A stretch of DNA of 37,904 bases from Spirochaetia bacterium (GTDB lineage: Bacteria > Spirochaetota > Spirochaetia > Treponematales > Breznakiellaceae). This document shows positions 16,335 through 25,800 of this stretch, piece after piece; the stretch's first letter is position 1, and each line of letters starts with the position of its first letter. The stretch is from NCBI GenBank assembly GCA_026002025.1, contig BOAU01000012.1, positions 1 to 37,904 of the forward strand, written 5' to 3'. The notes beneath the pieces are model-generated. The model worked only from the letters and a program-made list of their open reading frames with translations, was not told the DNA's origin and searched no databases. Position numbers and translations under genes: made by a program.

Positions 16335-16412
16335 AACCACAGAGATCACAGAGGACACAGAGAATATTAAGAGGCTTCAACATTTTTTCTCTGCGTTCTT
16401 CTTGGCCTTTAA
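16335..16412. repeat. Nonamer palindrome, decayed copy with a different core
   Basis: The left arm at 16335-16362 carries three 9-base units (CCACAGAGA, TCACAGAGG, then ACACAGAG), the same framework as the other copies but with AGAG where they have GGAC. The right arm, from about 16389 (CTCTGCGTTCTTCTTGG), is a degraded complement. The 16318-16546 gap holds only this copy and the next one, joined by an AT-rich stretch (16413-16464). Confidence 0.65.
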
Positions 16413-16464
16413 CGTATATTTTTTACTATTCATAATGTATATTCTGTCTACTTTATAAAATAAA

Positions 16465-16550
16465 AATTAATTAACCACGGACCACACGGACACTTTGATT
16501 TCTTGTCTTTTTGTCCGTGCTGTCCGTGTGGTCCGTGGTTAAATTCTTAA
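16465..16550. repeat. Nonamer palindrome, well-preserved copy
   Basis: The arms at 16471-16492 and 16521-16542 are perfect 22-base inverted repeats made of TTAA plus units CCACGGACC and ACACGGACA; the right arm adds a third unit GCACGGACA. The loop of about 28 bases is T-rich. AATTAA-like flanks extend the pairing. The reverse-strand radical SAM gene ends inside the right flank (stop at 16547-16549), so the element sits between convergent genes and could end transcription from both sides. Confidence 0.88.
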
Positions 16551-19120
16551 GATTCGGGATACAATTCCCGGTATACATTGAAGTAGGATTTACCCGGCCT
16601 GTCATCGGCATCTTTTATCAGGGGATTTTTTGCAAGAACTGCAAGACGCCTAAGGCCGTAGATCGCCTGGCGGCTTAATTCTTCTGGTGAGGCCGGTAGT
16701 TTCCCTTGAGAAACCAGAGGATTTATTAAAGAGCCGATCCGGGACTGACGGTAGGATTTTTCTTCTTTGGCCTTCACCAAATCTACCGGACCGGCGGCGC
16801 CCCCAAGACCGACCATAGTGTCCGCCGCAGTACCGGTGCCGGATGCAGCGTAGGCAAAACCCCAGAGTAGCGACGACAGGGAATATTTTTTACCGCCTGA
16901 GGGAATGAAAAAATTTTCAGCCTCCCCTATTTCTATGCCCTCAGGAAGGACTTGGTTCATCAAGGCCTTGAATCGTGGAGCCTCAAAAAAGCCCTCGATA
17001 TCGATGGCGGCGATCTCCCCCTCGGCGAATATCCCAAGGGATAAGGGGGCCACGATTTCCAGTTTGGGCAGCGGATTAAAGCCCTGACTGAAGAGAACCG
17101 GTATGCCGGCCCGTAAAAAGGCCATGGAAAACACCTCTATAAGGGTCAAATGGCCGTGAAAAACTGCGGTTCCCTGCTTGCAAAAGGAAAAAACAATACG
17201 AAATGTCGGCCCATCTGAATGGAAATCCTGATTTGTCACCACTTCGGCGGAATTTACCGGTGTTTTCTCGACCGGCGGCGCTGTTTTTATTGTTTCAGCA
17301 GTGCTTTTATCAATATTTTCATCAAGTGGTTTCTTATCTTGTATGATATTTTGTACTATCCTAGTATCGCCATGACAAATACCACAGTTATGTGTACAAT
17401 TATTTATACATGGTAATGTGAATTCTTCTGATTTGGACTTTTTGTATTCGTTTTTAAGATAAACCGGAGCAAGTCCTGAATCAACAAAACGCCAGGGCAG
17501 AGCCAAAGTCTGATCCTGAGGATTCAATATGGTCCTGCCGAGTTCCTGGTATGTTTCCAAGAGCTCCTTCCATATGTCTTTTTTGATATAATCTGACCAT
17601 GCGTCCAAACGACAGCCCCTTTGCCAGGCCTCTTCGATAAGAACGGCGGCTCCCTCATCCCCCCGGCTGATGATCCCCTCAAGCAAAGCGGTAAAGGGAT
17701 CAGACAGGCTCACCTTGTGCCCTTTGGGCCGTAGTTGGCCTTTGATGAATTCAAGCTTTTTTTTGGCGCCCTCAAGGTCTATCTGGGCGGCCCATTGGTA
17801 GGGGGTATGGGGTTTGGGGACAAAGACCCCTACATTGATGTTAAAGTGCATCCCGGTTCTGCGGGCCAGGTCCAGGATAAAATCGACTATCTCCGCTTCT
17901 TCGGTCCGGCCGCTTTGATCAGGGGAACCCACCGGAAGTCCAATCATGAAATAGAATTTGGCACCCCGCCAGCCGTTCTTTTTGGCGGTCTGCAGAATGG
18001 CGGCCACATCGTCACAGGAGACCATTTTGTTTATGCCCCGCTGCCAGGCATCCACCGGGGTTTCCACCGCAAAGGTCAGGCCGCTTTTGCGGACCTCGGA
18101 TATTTTTTCAAGCAGGGGCAGGGAAAAGGTGGAAACCTTGAGGCTGGGCAGCTGAAACGAAATGTGCCGGGAGCCGAAATCGGTATTAAGGGATTCTACC
18201 AGGGCATCGATGTGTGAATAATCCCCGCTGGAAAGGGAAGAAAGGCTGATCTCCCGGTAGCCCCCTTGCCTGATAAAGGCTTCCGCTTCATCCCGAATAT
18301 GGGCGGCGCTTTTCTGCCGCATGGGCCGGTACCAGAAGCCGGCGTGGCAGAAACGGCAGCCATTTGGGCAGCCCCGCATGATCTCCACGGCGCCGTGGTG
18401 CTGGACCACCTTCATGGTTGAAACCGGAAATACGGCGGCGGCAGGGGGCCTGTCCGCAAAATGCGTATCAATGGCCCGGACTGCCCGCGCCTTACCCTTC
18501 ACCCACACCGAAGGATGGCCCGCGATATGCGCCAAAAGTTCCGCCCGGCTTTTCCCGGTCTTTTTCTTGTCACGCAGTTCCTCAACCAATTCAAAGAAAC
18601 CGGCCTCCGCCTCCCCTATCCAGAAGGCATCGATAAAGGGGGCGTAAGGCAGGGGATTTGATACGGAGGGGCCGCCCATGATCACGATGGGCTCCCCTTC
18701 CCTTCTTTCCGATGCATGAATGGGAATTCCGGCAACAGCCATGATGCTTAAAACAGAGGTGATCCCCAATTCATAGCCCAGGGTAAAAAGCAGGAGGTCG
18801 AGGTTTCCCAGGGGAATCCCCGTATCCAGGCCGTAAAGGGGAAGGCTCTGCTGCTTAAGGAGCGCCTCAAAATCCGGGGCAGGGGCAAAAACCCGGTCGC
18901 AGGATACACCGGCAAGGCCGTTCAGAGCGTTATAGAGGATACGCAGGGCCTGGTTTGACATGCCGATCTCGTAAAGATCGGGAAAGGCGATTGCGGTCTG
19001 AAAACCGGCGTCCCCTTTGGCAAGGCGGCCGTATTCGCCGCCGGTATAGCGGCCCGGTTTTTCCACGCCGAGCAATAAACACCCAAGGTCCTTTTCAATA
19101 TCAATATGGTTAATTTTCAT
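16547..19120 (-). CDS. Radical SAM protein with C-terminal DUF2344 (TIGR03960/TIGR03936 type)
   Basis: An 857-residue protein. The N-terminal part (about 40-180) resembles the cobalamin-binding-like region of B12 radical SAM enzymes. The iron-sulfur motif CPNGCRFC gives C251, C255 and C258 (CxxxCxxC) in MRGCPNGCRFCHAGFWYRP. A Cys cluster CINNCTHNCGIC lies after the radical SAM domain, a known feature of this family. From about 638 a DUF2344 domain follows (HGHLTLIEVFSMAFLRAG, FSQGFNPLPKLEIVAPL). Family proteins are often near rodA or ribosomal genes; the substrate is unknown to me, but DUF2344 suggests RNA modification. It starts 5 bases after rodA. A low-complexity Lys/Thr/Glu linker separates the two halves. 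Confidence 0.9.
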   Translation of the reverse strand: MKINHIDIEKDLGCLLLGVEKPGRYTGGEYGRLAKGDAGFQTAIAFPDLYEIGMSNQALRILYNALNGLAGVSCDRVFAPAPDFEALLKQQSLPLYGLDTGIPLGNLDLLLFTLGYELGITSVLSIMAVAGIPIHASERREGEPIVIMGGPSVSNPLPYAPFIDAFWIGEAEAGFFELVEELRDKKKTGKSRAELLAHIAGHPSVWVKGKARAVRAIDTHFADRPPAAAVFPVSTMKVVQHHGAVEIMRGCPNGCRFCHAGFWYRPMRQKSAAHIRDEAEAFIRQGGYREISLSSLSSGDYSHIDALVESLNTDFGSRHISFQLPSLKVSTFSLPLLEKISEVRKSGLTFAVETPVDAWQRGINKMVSCDDVAAILQTAKKNGWRGAKFYFMIGLPVGSPDQSGRTEEAEIVDFILDLARRTGMHFNINVGVFVPKPHTPYQWAAQIDLEGAKKKLEFIKGQLRPKGHKVSLSDPFTALLEGIISRGDEGAAVLIEEAWQRGCRLDAWSDYIKKDIWKELLETYQELGRTILNPQDQTLALPWRFVDSGLAPVYLKNEYKKSKSEEFTLPCINNCTHNCGICHGDTRIVQNIIQDKKPLDENIDKSTAETIKTAPPVEKTPVNSAEVVTNQDFHSDGPTFRIVFSFCKQGTAVFHGHLTLIEVFSMAFLRAGIPVLFSQGFNPLPKLEIVAPLSLGIFAEGEIAAIDIEGFFEAPRFKALMNQVLPEGIEIGEAENFFIPSGGKKYSLSSLLWGFAYAASGTGTAADTMVGLGGAAGPVDLVKAKEEKSYRQSRIGSLINPLVSQGKLPASPEELSRQAIYGLRRLAVLAKNPLIKDADDRPGKSYFNVYRELYPES

Positions 19121-19125
19121 GAATG

Positions 19126-20436
19126 CTAGTGCTGGAACCGTCTGACATAGATGCTGAGGGACAGGCCGATGCCGGCCATGGCGGAAAGAATCGAGGAGCC
19201 CCCATAGGACATAAAGAGGAGGGGAATCCCCGTGATGGGCATGATCCCCATGGCCATCCCCACGTTAATCAAAAAATGAAAGATAAACATGCCGGACAGG
19301 CCCGCCGCGATATAGGCTCCAAAGGAATCGGTGGTGGTCCTCATGATCCGTACCAGGCGCAGGCAGATCAGCAGAAAGAGGGCGAATACCAAAAGGCCCC
19401 CCAAAAGGCCCCATTCTTCGGTAAAGATCGAAAAGATAAAGTCAGTACTCTGCTGGGGGAGGAAACGGTAATGGCTCTGGGTGCCCTGGAGGTAGCCCTT
19501 GCCGGAAAGCCCCCCGGACCCAATGGCGGTAATGGACTGGATAATGTTCCACCCCGCGCCCCGGGGGTCAACATTCGGATCAATGAACACGATGAGCCGC
19601 ATAATTTGATAATCCTTGAGCACCTTGTGGGACATAAAGGAAGCCCCCAGGGAAAAAACAAGTATGGCGACACCGTAGACGATCCAGAAAAAATACCGCT
19701 TCCTGAATCGGAAAAAACCGAAAAGGGCTATGACGGCGATAATACCCAGGGCCATGATGGCAATGGCGGTGAACCGGGCATTGGTCAGAATCAAAAGGGC
19801 GGGGATGGAGTTGTGTAAAATATTGCTCTGCCACAGGGGCAGTACCATGAGGACGCCGGTAAGGCCGATGCAGGCAGCTAAAAAGAAGACATACCTTATC
19901 GCCACACCGGCAATAAAGGTCATCACCAGGAGTATGGGGATAAAAACCAGGGATGTGCCGAAATCGGGCTGGATCAGAATGACCGCCATAGGGACAAACA
20001 CGATGATACAGGAGATGAGGAACCGGGAAAAAGCTTCAGGATTCCGTTTTGAATCATCAAGGTAACGGGCCAAAAAGAGGATGGTGGTGATCTTGGCAAA
20101 CTCCGAAGGCTGAATCCCAAAGATGCCGATCCCTATCCAGGCGCGGGCGCCGCTTACATAACGGCCGAAAAAACAGGTATAAACCAAAAGGGCCAGGGTA
20201 CCCAGATAGAGGTAAAGAGAAATTTCTTTGATCCGTTTGTAATCGATCATGGACAGGACCATGGCGATGATCACCCCTGCGGTGGCCCAGACAATCTGCC
20301 TGACATACTCACTGGAGACCAGCTCCCCCGAGGAGTTGATCCCCGATGAATAGATAAAAAGCACCCCGAATACCGAAAGGGCAATTGCCGAAAGGAGAAG
20401 GGAAAAATCAATCTCAACCATGTCCCGGGGTCTCAC
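19126..20436 (-). CDS. rodA: RodA, SEDS peptidoglycan glycosyltransferase
   Basis: Polymerises lipid II into glycan strands during cell elongation, working with PBP2. About ten membrane segments are visible in 436 residues, beginning FSLLLSAIALSVFGVLFIYSSG. SEDS motifs include GARAWIGIGIFGIQPSEFAKI (about 95-115), QPDFGTSLV (about 154-162) and the C-terminal GIPLLFMSYGGSS. The GTG at 20436 overlaps the mrdA stop by 4 bases; an ATG at 20421 (MVEIDF) is an equally plausible start and begins closer to the conserved region. Directly preceded by mrdA, its functional partner. Confidence 0.95.
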   Translation of the reverse strand: MRPRDMVEIDFSLLLSAIALSVFGVLFIYSSGINSSGELVSSEYVRQIVWATAGVIIAMVLSMIDYKRIKEISLYLYLGTLALLVYTCFFGRYVSGARAWIGIGIFGIQPSEFAKITTILFLARYLDDSKRNPEAFSRFLISCIIVFVPMAVILIQPDFGTSLVFIPILLVMTFIAGVAIRYVFFLAACIGLTGVLMVLPLWQSNILHNSIPALLILTNARFTAIAIMALGIIAVIALFGFFRFRKRYFFWIVYGVAILVFSLGASFMSHKVLKDYQIMRLIVFIDPNVDPRGAGWNIIQSITAIGSGGLSGKGYLQGTQSHYRFLPQQSTDFIFSIFTEEWGLLGGLLVFALFLLICLRLVRIMRTTTDSFGAYIAAGLSGMFIFHFLINVGMAMGIMPITGIPLLFMSYGGSSILSAMAGIGLSLSIYVRRFQH

Positions 20437-22316
20437 TCACGCCTCCCGCCGACAGGCATGAGGTATTGGAAACCCAGACTGCGGACCGCTTCCTCATAAC
20501 TTTGATCCGCGAATATCCCCTGAAAGATGATTGCCGAGGCATAGACGGCCCACCACTCCCAGCTGTTTACCGCTTCCACGATAACGGAAACCGCCACCCG
20601 CTCCTCGGGGCGGTCGGTGTTGTAGGGGGCGTAGGCGGCAAACCAGGAATGCCAGCGGTCATTGAGTCCCACCTCCGCGGTTCCGGTTTTCCCCGCAATC
20701 TCCACGCTTTTGATGTTCAGGGGGAACTGGGCGGTTCCTTCGCTGATAACCCCCCGCATATCCCGGCGGACCGCTTCAAAAACATCCTTGTCTATATCAC
20801 TTTGGTGGATGAGGCGGGGGACGGTACTCTTTTCAACTGCGCCGGAAATGGGGTCCCGCACTTCCTTGAGCACATAGGGCTGGTAGACCTTGCCGTCATT
20901 GGCCACCATGGACACCATATTTACCATTTGGATGGGGGTTACCAGGGTATAACTCTGTCCGATGGACATATTCATCGTATCCCCCCCGGACCAGCGTTCA
21001 TGGAAACGGCGTTCCTTCCACTGGGGGGTGGGGATAAACCCTGAAATTTCCCCGGGCAAATCAATCCCCGTGTTTTCCCCATAACCGTAATCCTGGGCAT
21101 AGGATACGATCCGCTCAACCCCCAGTTGGTCCCGCCCCACGGTCCAGTAATAAATATCGCAGGACTGGGCCATGGCCTGGTGCAGGTTCAGCCTGCCGTG
21201 GCCGGGCCGCTTTACATGGCAGTGCCAGAGCCGGTTACCGTAGAAAAATTCCCCCTGGCAATCCACGGTCTGGGCCGGGTTAAAGGCATTTTCCTGGAGG
21301 ATGCCGGTGGTCATGATAATTTTGAAGGTGGAAGCCGGGGGATAACTGGACTGTATGGCCCGGTTGAGAAAGGGCTTATTGGGGTCATTTGTCAGGGCGG
21401 CGTATTCGGAACCCATATCATTGCGGCTAAACATGTTTGGGTCATACCAGGGATAGGATACCATGGCCAGCACTTCCCCGGTGGCGGGCCGGGTAACCAC
21501 CACCGCCCCCATACGCGGACCCAGGGCCTTTTCCGCCAGGGTCTGGATGGAACGGTCTATGGACAGGACCAGGTTCTTCCCCATAGCAGGGGGCTCACGG
21601 GTATTATACGCTTCACCGGCGATGCGCCGCCCCCGGACATCCACGGTGCGGGTCTCCCGGCCTTCCTTTCCCCGGAGGATTTCATCGTACTGCTTCTCTA
21701 TACCGGCCTTGCCGATAAGGTCCCCGGTCTGGTAGCCCCGATTGTAGAGCATGGTGAGCTCATCACGGGTGATGTCCCCCACGTAGCCCAAAATATGGGA
21801 AAGGCTGCCTGAATCCACGTAGTTCCGCATGGGCTTGGACTGCCAGGAAATACCCGGCAGGGTATCCACATTTTCCGCCAGGGTTGCGATGACGGTAAAG
21901 GGGACGTTCACCGCCAGTTCTATGGGCTGATAAAGGTAATAATACTGAACAGGGACTTTCCGGTCGAGATCCTCACGGGGCACCCCCATGATTTCCGCCA
22001 CCCGGCCGATAAGGGCGGGGATTTCCCCCCGGGGCGCCTCCGCGGGGGTAATGCTGACCGCAAAGGAATCGGTGTTCATCACCAGGGGCGCCCTGTAATT
22101 GCGGTCATAGATCTCCCCCCGCTGGGCGGGGATGATCGTGGTACGGCGGGCGATATCCTGTGCCCGGGCCTGGTACAGTTCCCCGCTTAATATCTGCATG
22201 CTGAAAAGCCTGATCCCATAGGCGACAAATATCAGGATGAAGATAACCCGCAGAATATTGATTCTGTTTTCACTCCGCTCTTCCCCGCCGGAGATGGGAT
22301 CCATAAGGGGCATCAA
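20433..22316 (-). CDS. mrdA: Penicillin-binding protein 2, elongation transpeptidase
   Basis: Cross-links peptidoglycan in the elongasome. The 627-residue class B PBP has one N-terminal membrane helix (INILRVIFILIFVAYGIRLF, about 19-38), the PBP dimerisation domain (RGEIYDRNYRAPLV, about 66-79, and following) and the transpeptidase domain with S329-T-F-K332, S385-C-D387 (SxN position) and K543-T-G545. The SxN motif reads SCD, with Asp in place of Asn, a form also seen in other PBP2 proteins. It overlaps mreD upstream by 4 bases and rodA downstream by 4 bases, so the three are translated as a unit. Confidence 0.96.
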   Translation of the reverse strand: MMPLMDPISGGEERSENRINILRVIFILIFVAYGIRLFSMQILSGELYQARAQDIARRTTIIPAQRGEIYDRNYRAPLVMNTDSFAVSITPAEAPRGEIPALIGRVAEIMGVPREDLDRKVPVQYYYLYQPIELAVNVPFTVIATLAENVDTLPGISWQSKPMRNYVDSGSLSHILGYVGDITRDELTMLYNRGYQTGDLIGKAGIEKQYDEILRGKEGRETRTVDVRGRRIAGEAYNTREPPAMGKNLVLSIDRSIQTLAEKALGPRMGAVVVTRPATGEVLAMVSYPWYDPNMFSRNDMGSEYAALTNDPNKPFLNRAIQSSYPPASTFKIIMTTGILQENAFNPAQTVDCQGEFFYGNRLWHCHVKRPGHGRLNLHQAMAQSCDIYYWTVGRDQLGVERIVSYAQDYGYGENTGIDLPGEISGFIPTPQWKERRFHERWSGGDTMNMSIGQSYTLVTPIQMVNMVSMVANDGKVYQPYVLKEVRDPISGAVEKSTVPRLIHQSDIDKDVFEAVRRDMRGVISEGTAQFPLNIKSVEIAGKTGTAEVGLNDRWHSWFAAYAPYNTDRPEERVAVSVIVEAVNSWEWWAVYASAIIFQGIFADQSYEEAVRSLGFQYLMPVGGRRE

Positions 22317-22861
22317 TGAGCCTCCCGTTGGGGGCCGCCCTGACTGTTCCTGTTGACCAGGATAGGTGAAAAAAGTTTTAAAAGGGCGAAAAGCGGGACC
22401 GCTAAAACAGTATTGAGCGCCAGTTCAACCCAAAAAGTCGGGGCAAATAAGGTATATGAAGGCACCGCCCCGGCGAGCAGGAGGTGCAGCAGAAAAAGCA
22501 CCCCGGCCTTGAAGAAGGTGGCCGCAGCGCAGAGGATCATGGGGAGGAAAACAGCGTCCAGAAAAAAGGTGCCCATCATAAGCCCCGCCAATGCCCCAGC
22601 CAGGGTACGGATAAGGGCATTGAGCCCCAGGGGGGCGGCGGAAAGAAAGTCCAAAAGGAGCCCGGAAAAGAAACCCGTAAGCTGCCCGGTCATGGTTCCG
22701 TTTACATAGGCGCTGAAAACGATGATCCCCAGGGCCAGATCCGGAATCGCGTGGTAAATTGTCACCCGTGAAACCAGTGTTCCCAGCCTTGCAAGCAGGG
22801 TGGATTGGAGGAGCGCCGCAATCGTGGCAAAAACAACTGCCCAGACAACATTTTTAGTCAT
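22313..22861 (-). CDS. mreD: MreD, rod-shape-determining membrane protein
   Basis: A 182-residue integral membrane protein with about five or six hydrophobic helices, beginning VVWAVVFATIAALLQSTLLA. The segment GQLTGFFSGLLLDFLSAAPLGLNALIRTLAGALAGLM (about 59-95) is typical of MreD. It connects MreC to the RodA/PBP2 complex. Identification rests partly on position between mreC and mrdA, because MreD sequences vary. It overlaps both neighbours by 4 bases. Confidence 0.93.
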   Translation of the reverse strand: MTKNVVWAVVFATIAALLQSTLLARLGTLVSRVTIYHAIPDLALGIIVFSAYVNGTMTGQLTGFFSGLLLDFLSAAPLGLNALIRTLAGALAGLMMGTFFLDAVFLPMILCAAATFFKAGVLFLLHLLLAGAVPSYTLFAPTFWVELALNTVLAVPLFALLKLFSPILVNRNSQGGPQREAH

Positions 22862-23724
22862 TCGATTTCAGCTTCCTTTGCGGCAAGCACAAACACATAT
22901 TCCAGCCGGGAAAAATCAATAAGGCTCTCCAAATTCACATCCATGGAGATTTCGTTTTCCTGGTAGAGTATGCCGCTTACCCGCCCGATATTGATCCCCG
23001 TTGGATAAACCCCGCCGATCCCGTTGGAGACGATCACATCCCCATAGTTGATACTGTCCCTGGCCCGTTTCTGGATAAACCGCATCCTGAGGGAAGATTC
23101 AGGACTCCCCTGCCCTTCCACGATCCCGTCATACCGGGAAATGGCCAGCCGGGCGGAGATAAAGGAACTTACATCGTAGAGGGGCATCACCAGGCTTTCA
23201 AAGGCCCCGGCCTGGATCACCTTACCCACCAGTCCCTGCGCCCCGTTTTGATAGGCGATAACCGCCATATTGTTCTCTACCCCGGAATGTTTTCCCTTGT
23301 TGATCACCAGGGCGGAAAAAAGATTATCCGGGTCCCGGCCGATGATCTCCGCCGGTATATGGCGGTAATTTAAGGATTGGGAAAAGCCGAGCTGCTCCCG
23401 GAGCCGGACATTTTCCTGGAGGATCTCCGCGGAACTCCGTTCAAGCTGTTCATAACGGGTGACCCGGTCGGTTAATTCGGCATATTCCTGCCTGAGGCTA
23501 GCCAGTTCACTGATGGACAATACGGTCCGGGAAGCCAGGGAAGAAACTTCATAAATGCCGCCGCGGACGCCGGAAAAAAGGGAAAGTCCCACATTTTTTA
23601 TATCCACCACAAAACTGCGGGTAGAAAAGAGCAGCAGGGAAAAAGAAATTAGCGTCAGTGCGATAAAACAAAAGGACGCCCCATTGATGCGGGCCTTCGG
23701 CCGCGCCCCTCCCCCAACCGCCAT
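22858..23724 (-). CDS. mreC: MreC, rod-shape-determining protein
   Basis: A periplasmic scaffold that activates PBP2. The 288 residues show a short Arg/Lys-containing cytoplasmic start, one membrane helix (FCFIALTLISFSLLLFSTRSF, about 18-38), a coiled coil (about 72-113, LASLRQEYAELTDRVTRYEQLERSSAEILQENVRLREQL) and the two-barrel MreC domain (AEIIGRDPDNLFSALVINKG, GLVGKVIQAGAFESLVMPLYD). It starts 2 bases after the mreB stop and overlaps mreD by 4 bases. Confidence 0.95.
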   Translation of the reverse strand: MAVGGGARPKARINGASFCFIALTLISFSLLLFSTRSFVVDIKNVGLSLFSGVRGGIYEVSSLASRTVLSISELASLRQEYAELTDRVTRYEQLERSSAEILQENVRLREQLGFSQSLNYRHIPAEIIGRDPDNLFSALVINKGKHSGVENNMAVIAYQNGAQGLVGKVIQAGAFESLVMPLYDVSSFISARLAISRYDGIVEGQGSPESSLRMRFIQKRARDSINYGDVIVSNGIGGVYPTGINIGRVSGILYQENEISMDVNLESLIDFSRLEYVFVLAAKEAEIE

Positions 23725-23726
23725 GG

Positions 23727-24755
23727 CTAACCGTTCAGATTGTCGTAGATACTGCGGGTATTATCAAAACCTCCGGCGGTTTCAAAATACTTGCCAGCCC
23801 CCAGGGCAACGCAGTCCAGGGGCCGTTCCGCAAGGATAACCGGAACCCCGGTTTCTTTTGAAATAAGCTTGGGGAGCCCCTTGAGAAGGGAACCGCCACC
23901 GGTCATTACAATGCCCCGTTCCACAATATCCGCCGCCAATTCAGGCGGGGTCTGGCCCAGGGTAGATTTAATCTCGTCAACAATCTGGGTGATGGGGTCC
24001 TTCAGGGCTTCCCGAACCTCCACGCTGTCTATATCCAGCCGCCGGGGAAGCCCGGTGATGGCGTCGGTACCCTTGATCTCTACCTTTTCGATGGTCTTGT
24101 CCGGGGATGCGTTGCCGATCTCGATTTTGAGCCGCTCCGCGGTCTGTTCCCCGATGATAAGGTTATGAACGCTGCGGACATGTTTGATGATCGCCTCGTC
24201 AAATTCATCCCCCCCAAGGCGGATGGCGTTGGTAACCACCATGCCTCCCAGGGAGATTACGGAAGTTTCCGTAGTCCCGCCGCCGATATCGCAGATCATG
24301 TGCCCGGCGGGTTCAAATATGGGAATCTCCGCGCCGATGGCGGCGGCAAGGCTTTCTTCGATTACGGTTACATCCCGGGCGCCGGCCTTGTAGGCACTTT
24401 CTTCTACCGCCCGCCTTTCCACCTCGGTGATGCAGGAGGGTATGCCAATCACCATCCGGGGCTTGATGAAGCGGTACCGGGGCAGAACTTTTCCAATAAA
24501 GTAACGGATCATCTTTTCGGTGGATTCCAGGTCGGCGATCACCCCGTCCCGCATGGGCCTTATGGCGATGATGTTCCCCGGGGTCTTCCAGAGCATCCGC
24601 TTGGCGTCCCCGCCCACGGCGACAACTTTTTTTGTGCCCCGTTCAACCGCAACCACCGAAGGTTCGTTCAGCACGATACCCTTTCCGCGTATGTAAATAA
24701 GGGTATTACAGGTCCCCAAATCAATACCGATATCCGAAGAATTATTTCCAAACAT
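23727..24755 (-). CDS. mreB: MreB, actin-like cell-shape protein
   Basis: Forms membrane-bound filaments that guide lateral wall synthesis. The 342-residue protein is normal length. Phosphate and nucleotide motifs are [13 protein letters not shown] (9-21), [10 protein letters not shown] (about 154-163) and [14 protein letters not shown] (about 284-297). The N-terminus has no obvious amphipathic extension beyond [14 protein letters not shown] lies just before the ATG. The TPR gene ends 20 bases upstream, so it probably shares the promoter at 25751-25779. In spirochaetes MreB works beside periplasmic flagella in setting cell form. Confidence 0.97.
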   Translation of the reverse strand: MFGNNSSDIGIDLGTCNTLIYIRGKGIVLNEPSVVAVERGTKKVVAVGGDAKRMLWKTPGNIIAIRPMRDGVIADLESTEKMIRYFIGKVLPRYRFIKPRMVIGIPSCITEVERRAVEESAYKAGARDVTVIEESLAAAIGAEIPIFEPAGHMICDIGGGTTETSVISLGGMVVTNAIRLGGDEFDEAIIKHVRSVHNLIIGEQTAERLKIEIGNASPDKTIEKVEIKGTDAITGLPRRLDIDSVEVREALKDPITQIVDEIKSTLGQTPPELAADIVERGIVMTGGGSLLKGLPKLISKETGVPVILAERPLDCVALGAGKYFETAGGFDNTRSIYDNLNG

Positions 24756-24775
24756 AGTGCCCCCTGCCTTCCCGT

Positions 24776-25738
24776 TTACATTCCAAGCCGTTCCCGCGCC
24801 CCTTTATGGGCCGGATCTATCCGTATTGCCCGCCGCCATTCAGCCCTGGCCCGGGTAGTATCCCCCCGCGCCGTATATAATTCACCCAATTGATAATGGA
24901 CTTCAGCATTCTCGCCTGATTCATTCAAAATGATCGTATACTGGGCTTCCGCTTCTTCAAAATCCCCTTCATTCTTCAGAATACCCGCAAAGAGAAGCCG
25001 CGCGGCCGTCACCTTTTGGGAATCCCGGGATATTTCGATGCACCGGAGTAAATAGGCCTTTGCCAAATCCTGATCCCCAAGGGCGATATAGGAATGGGCA
25101 ATAGCCAAAAGCAGGGTATCCGATGGACCGCTTTCCTGCTCCCCCGCCTCGTAACTTGCCGGGTCCAGGGCCAGGGTAAAGGCCGCCACACTGCTCCGGT
25201 AATCGTGAACCGCCGCATATGAGAGGCCCAGGTACTCGGCGGTATCACGGGCAAAATAGGAAGCCCCGCGGGCCTCTTCCAGGTATTTTACCACCAAATC
25301 CGCATAATCAACGCCCTTATAATAATACGCTTTGCCCAAAACATAATAGACCCGTCCGTTATTACCGCTGTTCTTTAAAAGAAGGGCCTTCCGTAAGGAC
25401 CAGATACATTCATCAATGTAAGTAAGGGTATCAAAATTATTGATCTGGGCAATGCCGATCTGATAGGCGGAGAAGCCGTGGATGGTCAGCAAAAAATAAT
25501 CCATGGGCCGCTCGGCAAGAGCCGCCTTACTCAGCTCAAGGGCCTCCCCATAGGCCCCTTCTTCCCAAAGCCGGAGCAGGATCTGCCGCTCATTTCCCGA
25601 CCGGCTCATCCTTCCGGCAAAAACAGGAACAAGAACCGTCACCAGGCCAATCACAGCCGCCGCAATCGCTGTCCAGCGGATAATATTATTCCGCCTGAGA
25701 TGTGTTTTATAGCCAAAGCGGTTCTTTACTTTTAACAT
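24776..25738 (-). CDS. Membrane-anchored TPR protein ahead of mreB
   Basis: A 320-residue protein starting [18 protein letters not shown], then a membrane helix ([21 protein letters not shown], about 22-42) and a TPR region to the end. Clear repeats are [58 protein letters not shown] and [31 protein letters not shown] chose the ATG at 25738 because a good promoter lies immediately upstream; an ATG at 25828 would place the start upstream of that promoter and inside the palindromic repeat. There is no Shine-Dalgarno sequence. Its position first in the mre-mrd cluster suggests a role in the elongation machinery. Function unproven. Confidence 0.8.
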   Translation of the reverse strand: MLKVKNRFGYKTHLRRNNIIRWTAIAAAVIGLVTVLVPVFAGRMSRSGNERQILLRLWEEGAYGEALELSKAALAERPMDYFLLTIHGFSAYQIGIAQINNFDTLTYIDECIWSLRKALLLKNSGNNGRVYYVLGKAYYYKGVDYADLVVKYLEEARGASYFARDTAEYLGLSYAAVHDYRSSVAAFTLALDPASYEAGEQESGPSDTLLLAIAHSYIALGDQDLAKAYLLRCIEISRDSQKVTAARLLFAGILKNEGDFEEAEAQYTIILNESGENAEVHYQLGELYTARGDTTRARAEWRRAIRIDPAHKGARERLGM

Positions 25739-25750
25739 ATTTCTAAGGAC

Positions 25751-25779
25751 ATATAATAGGAAAGCAGAGAAAAAGTCAA
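25751..25779 (-). promoter_or_regulatory. Probable promoter of the TPR-mreBCD-mrdA-rodA cluster
   Basis: On the reverse strand the -35 box is TTGACT (25774-25779). The -10 is either TATTAT (25753-25758, 15-base spacer) or TTATAT (25751-25756, 17-base spacer). Transcription would start about 25744-25746, only 6-8 bases before the ATG at 25738, so the message would have almost no leader. Confidence 0.5.
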
Positions 25780-25800
25780 CGCCCCGGTTAAGGAGCCAGC

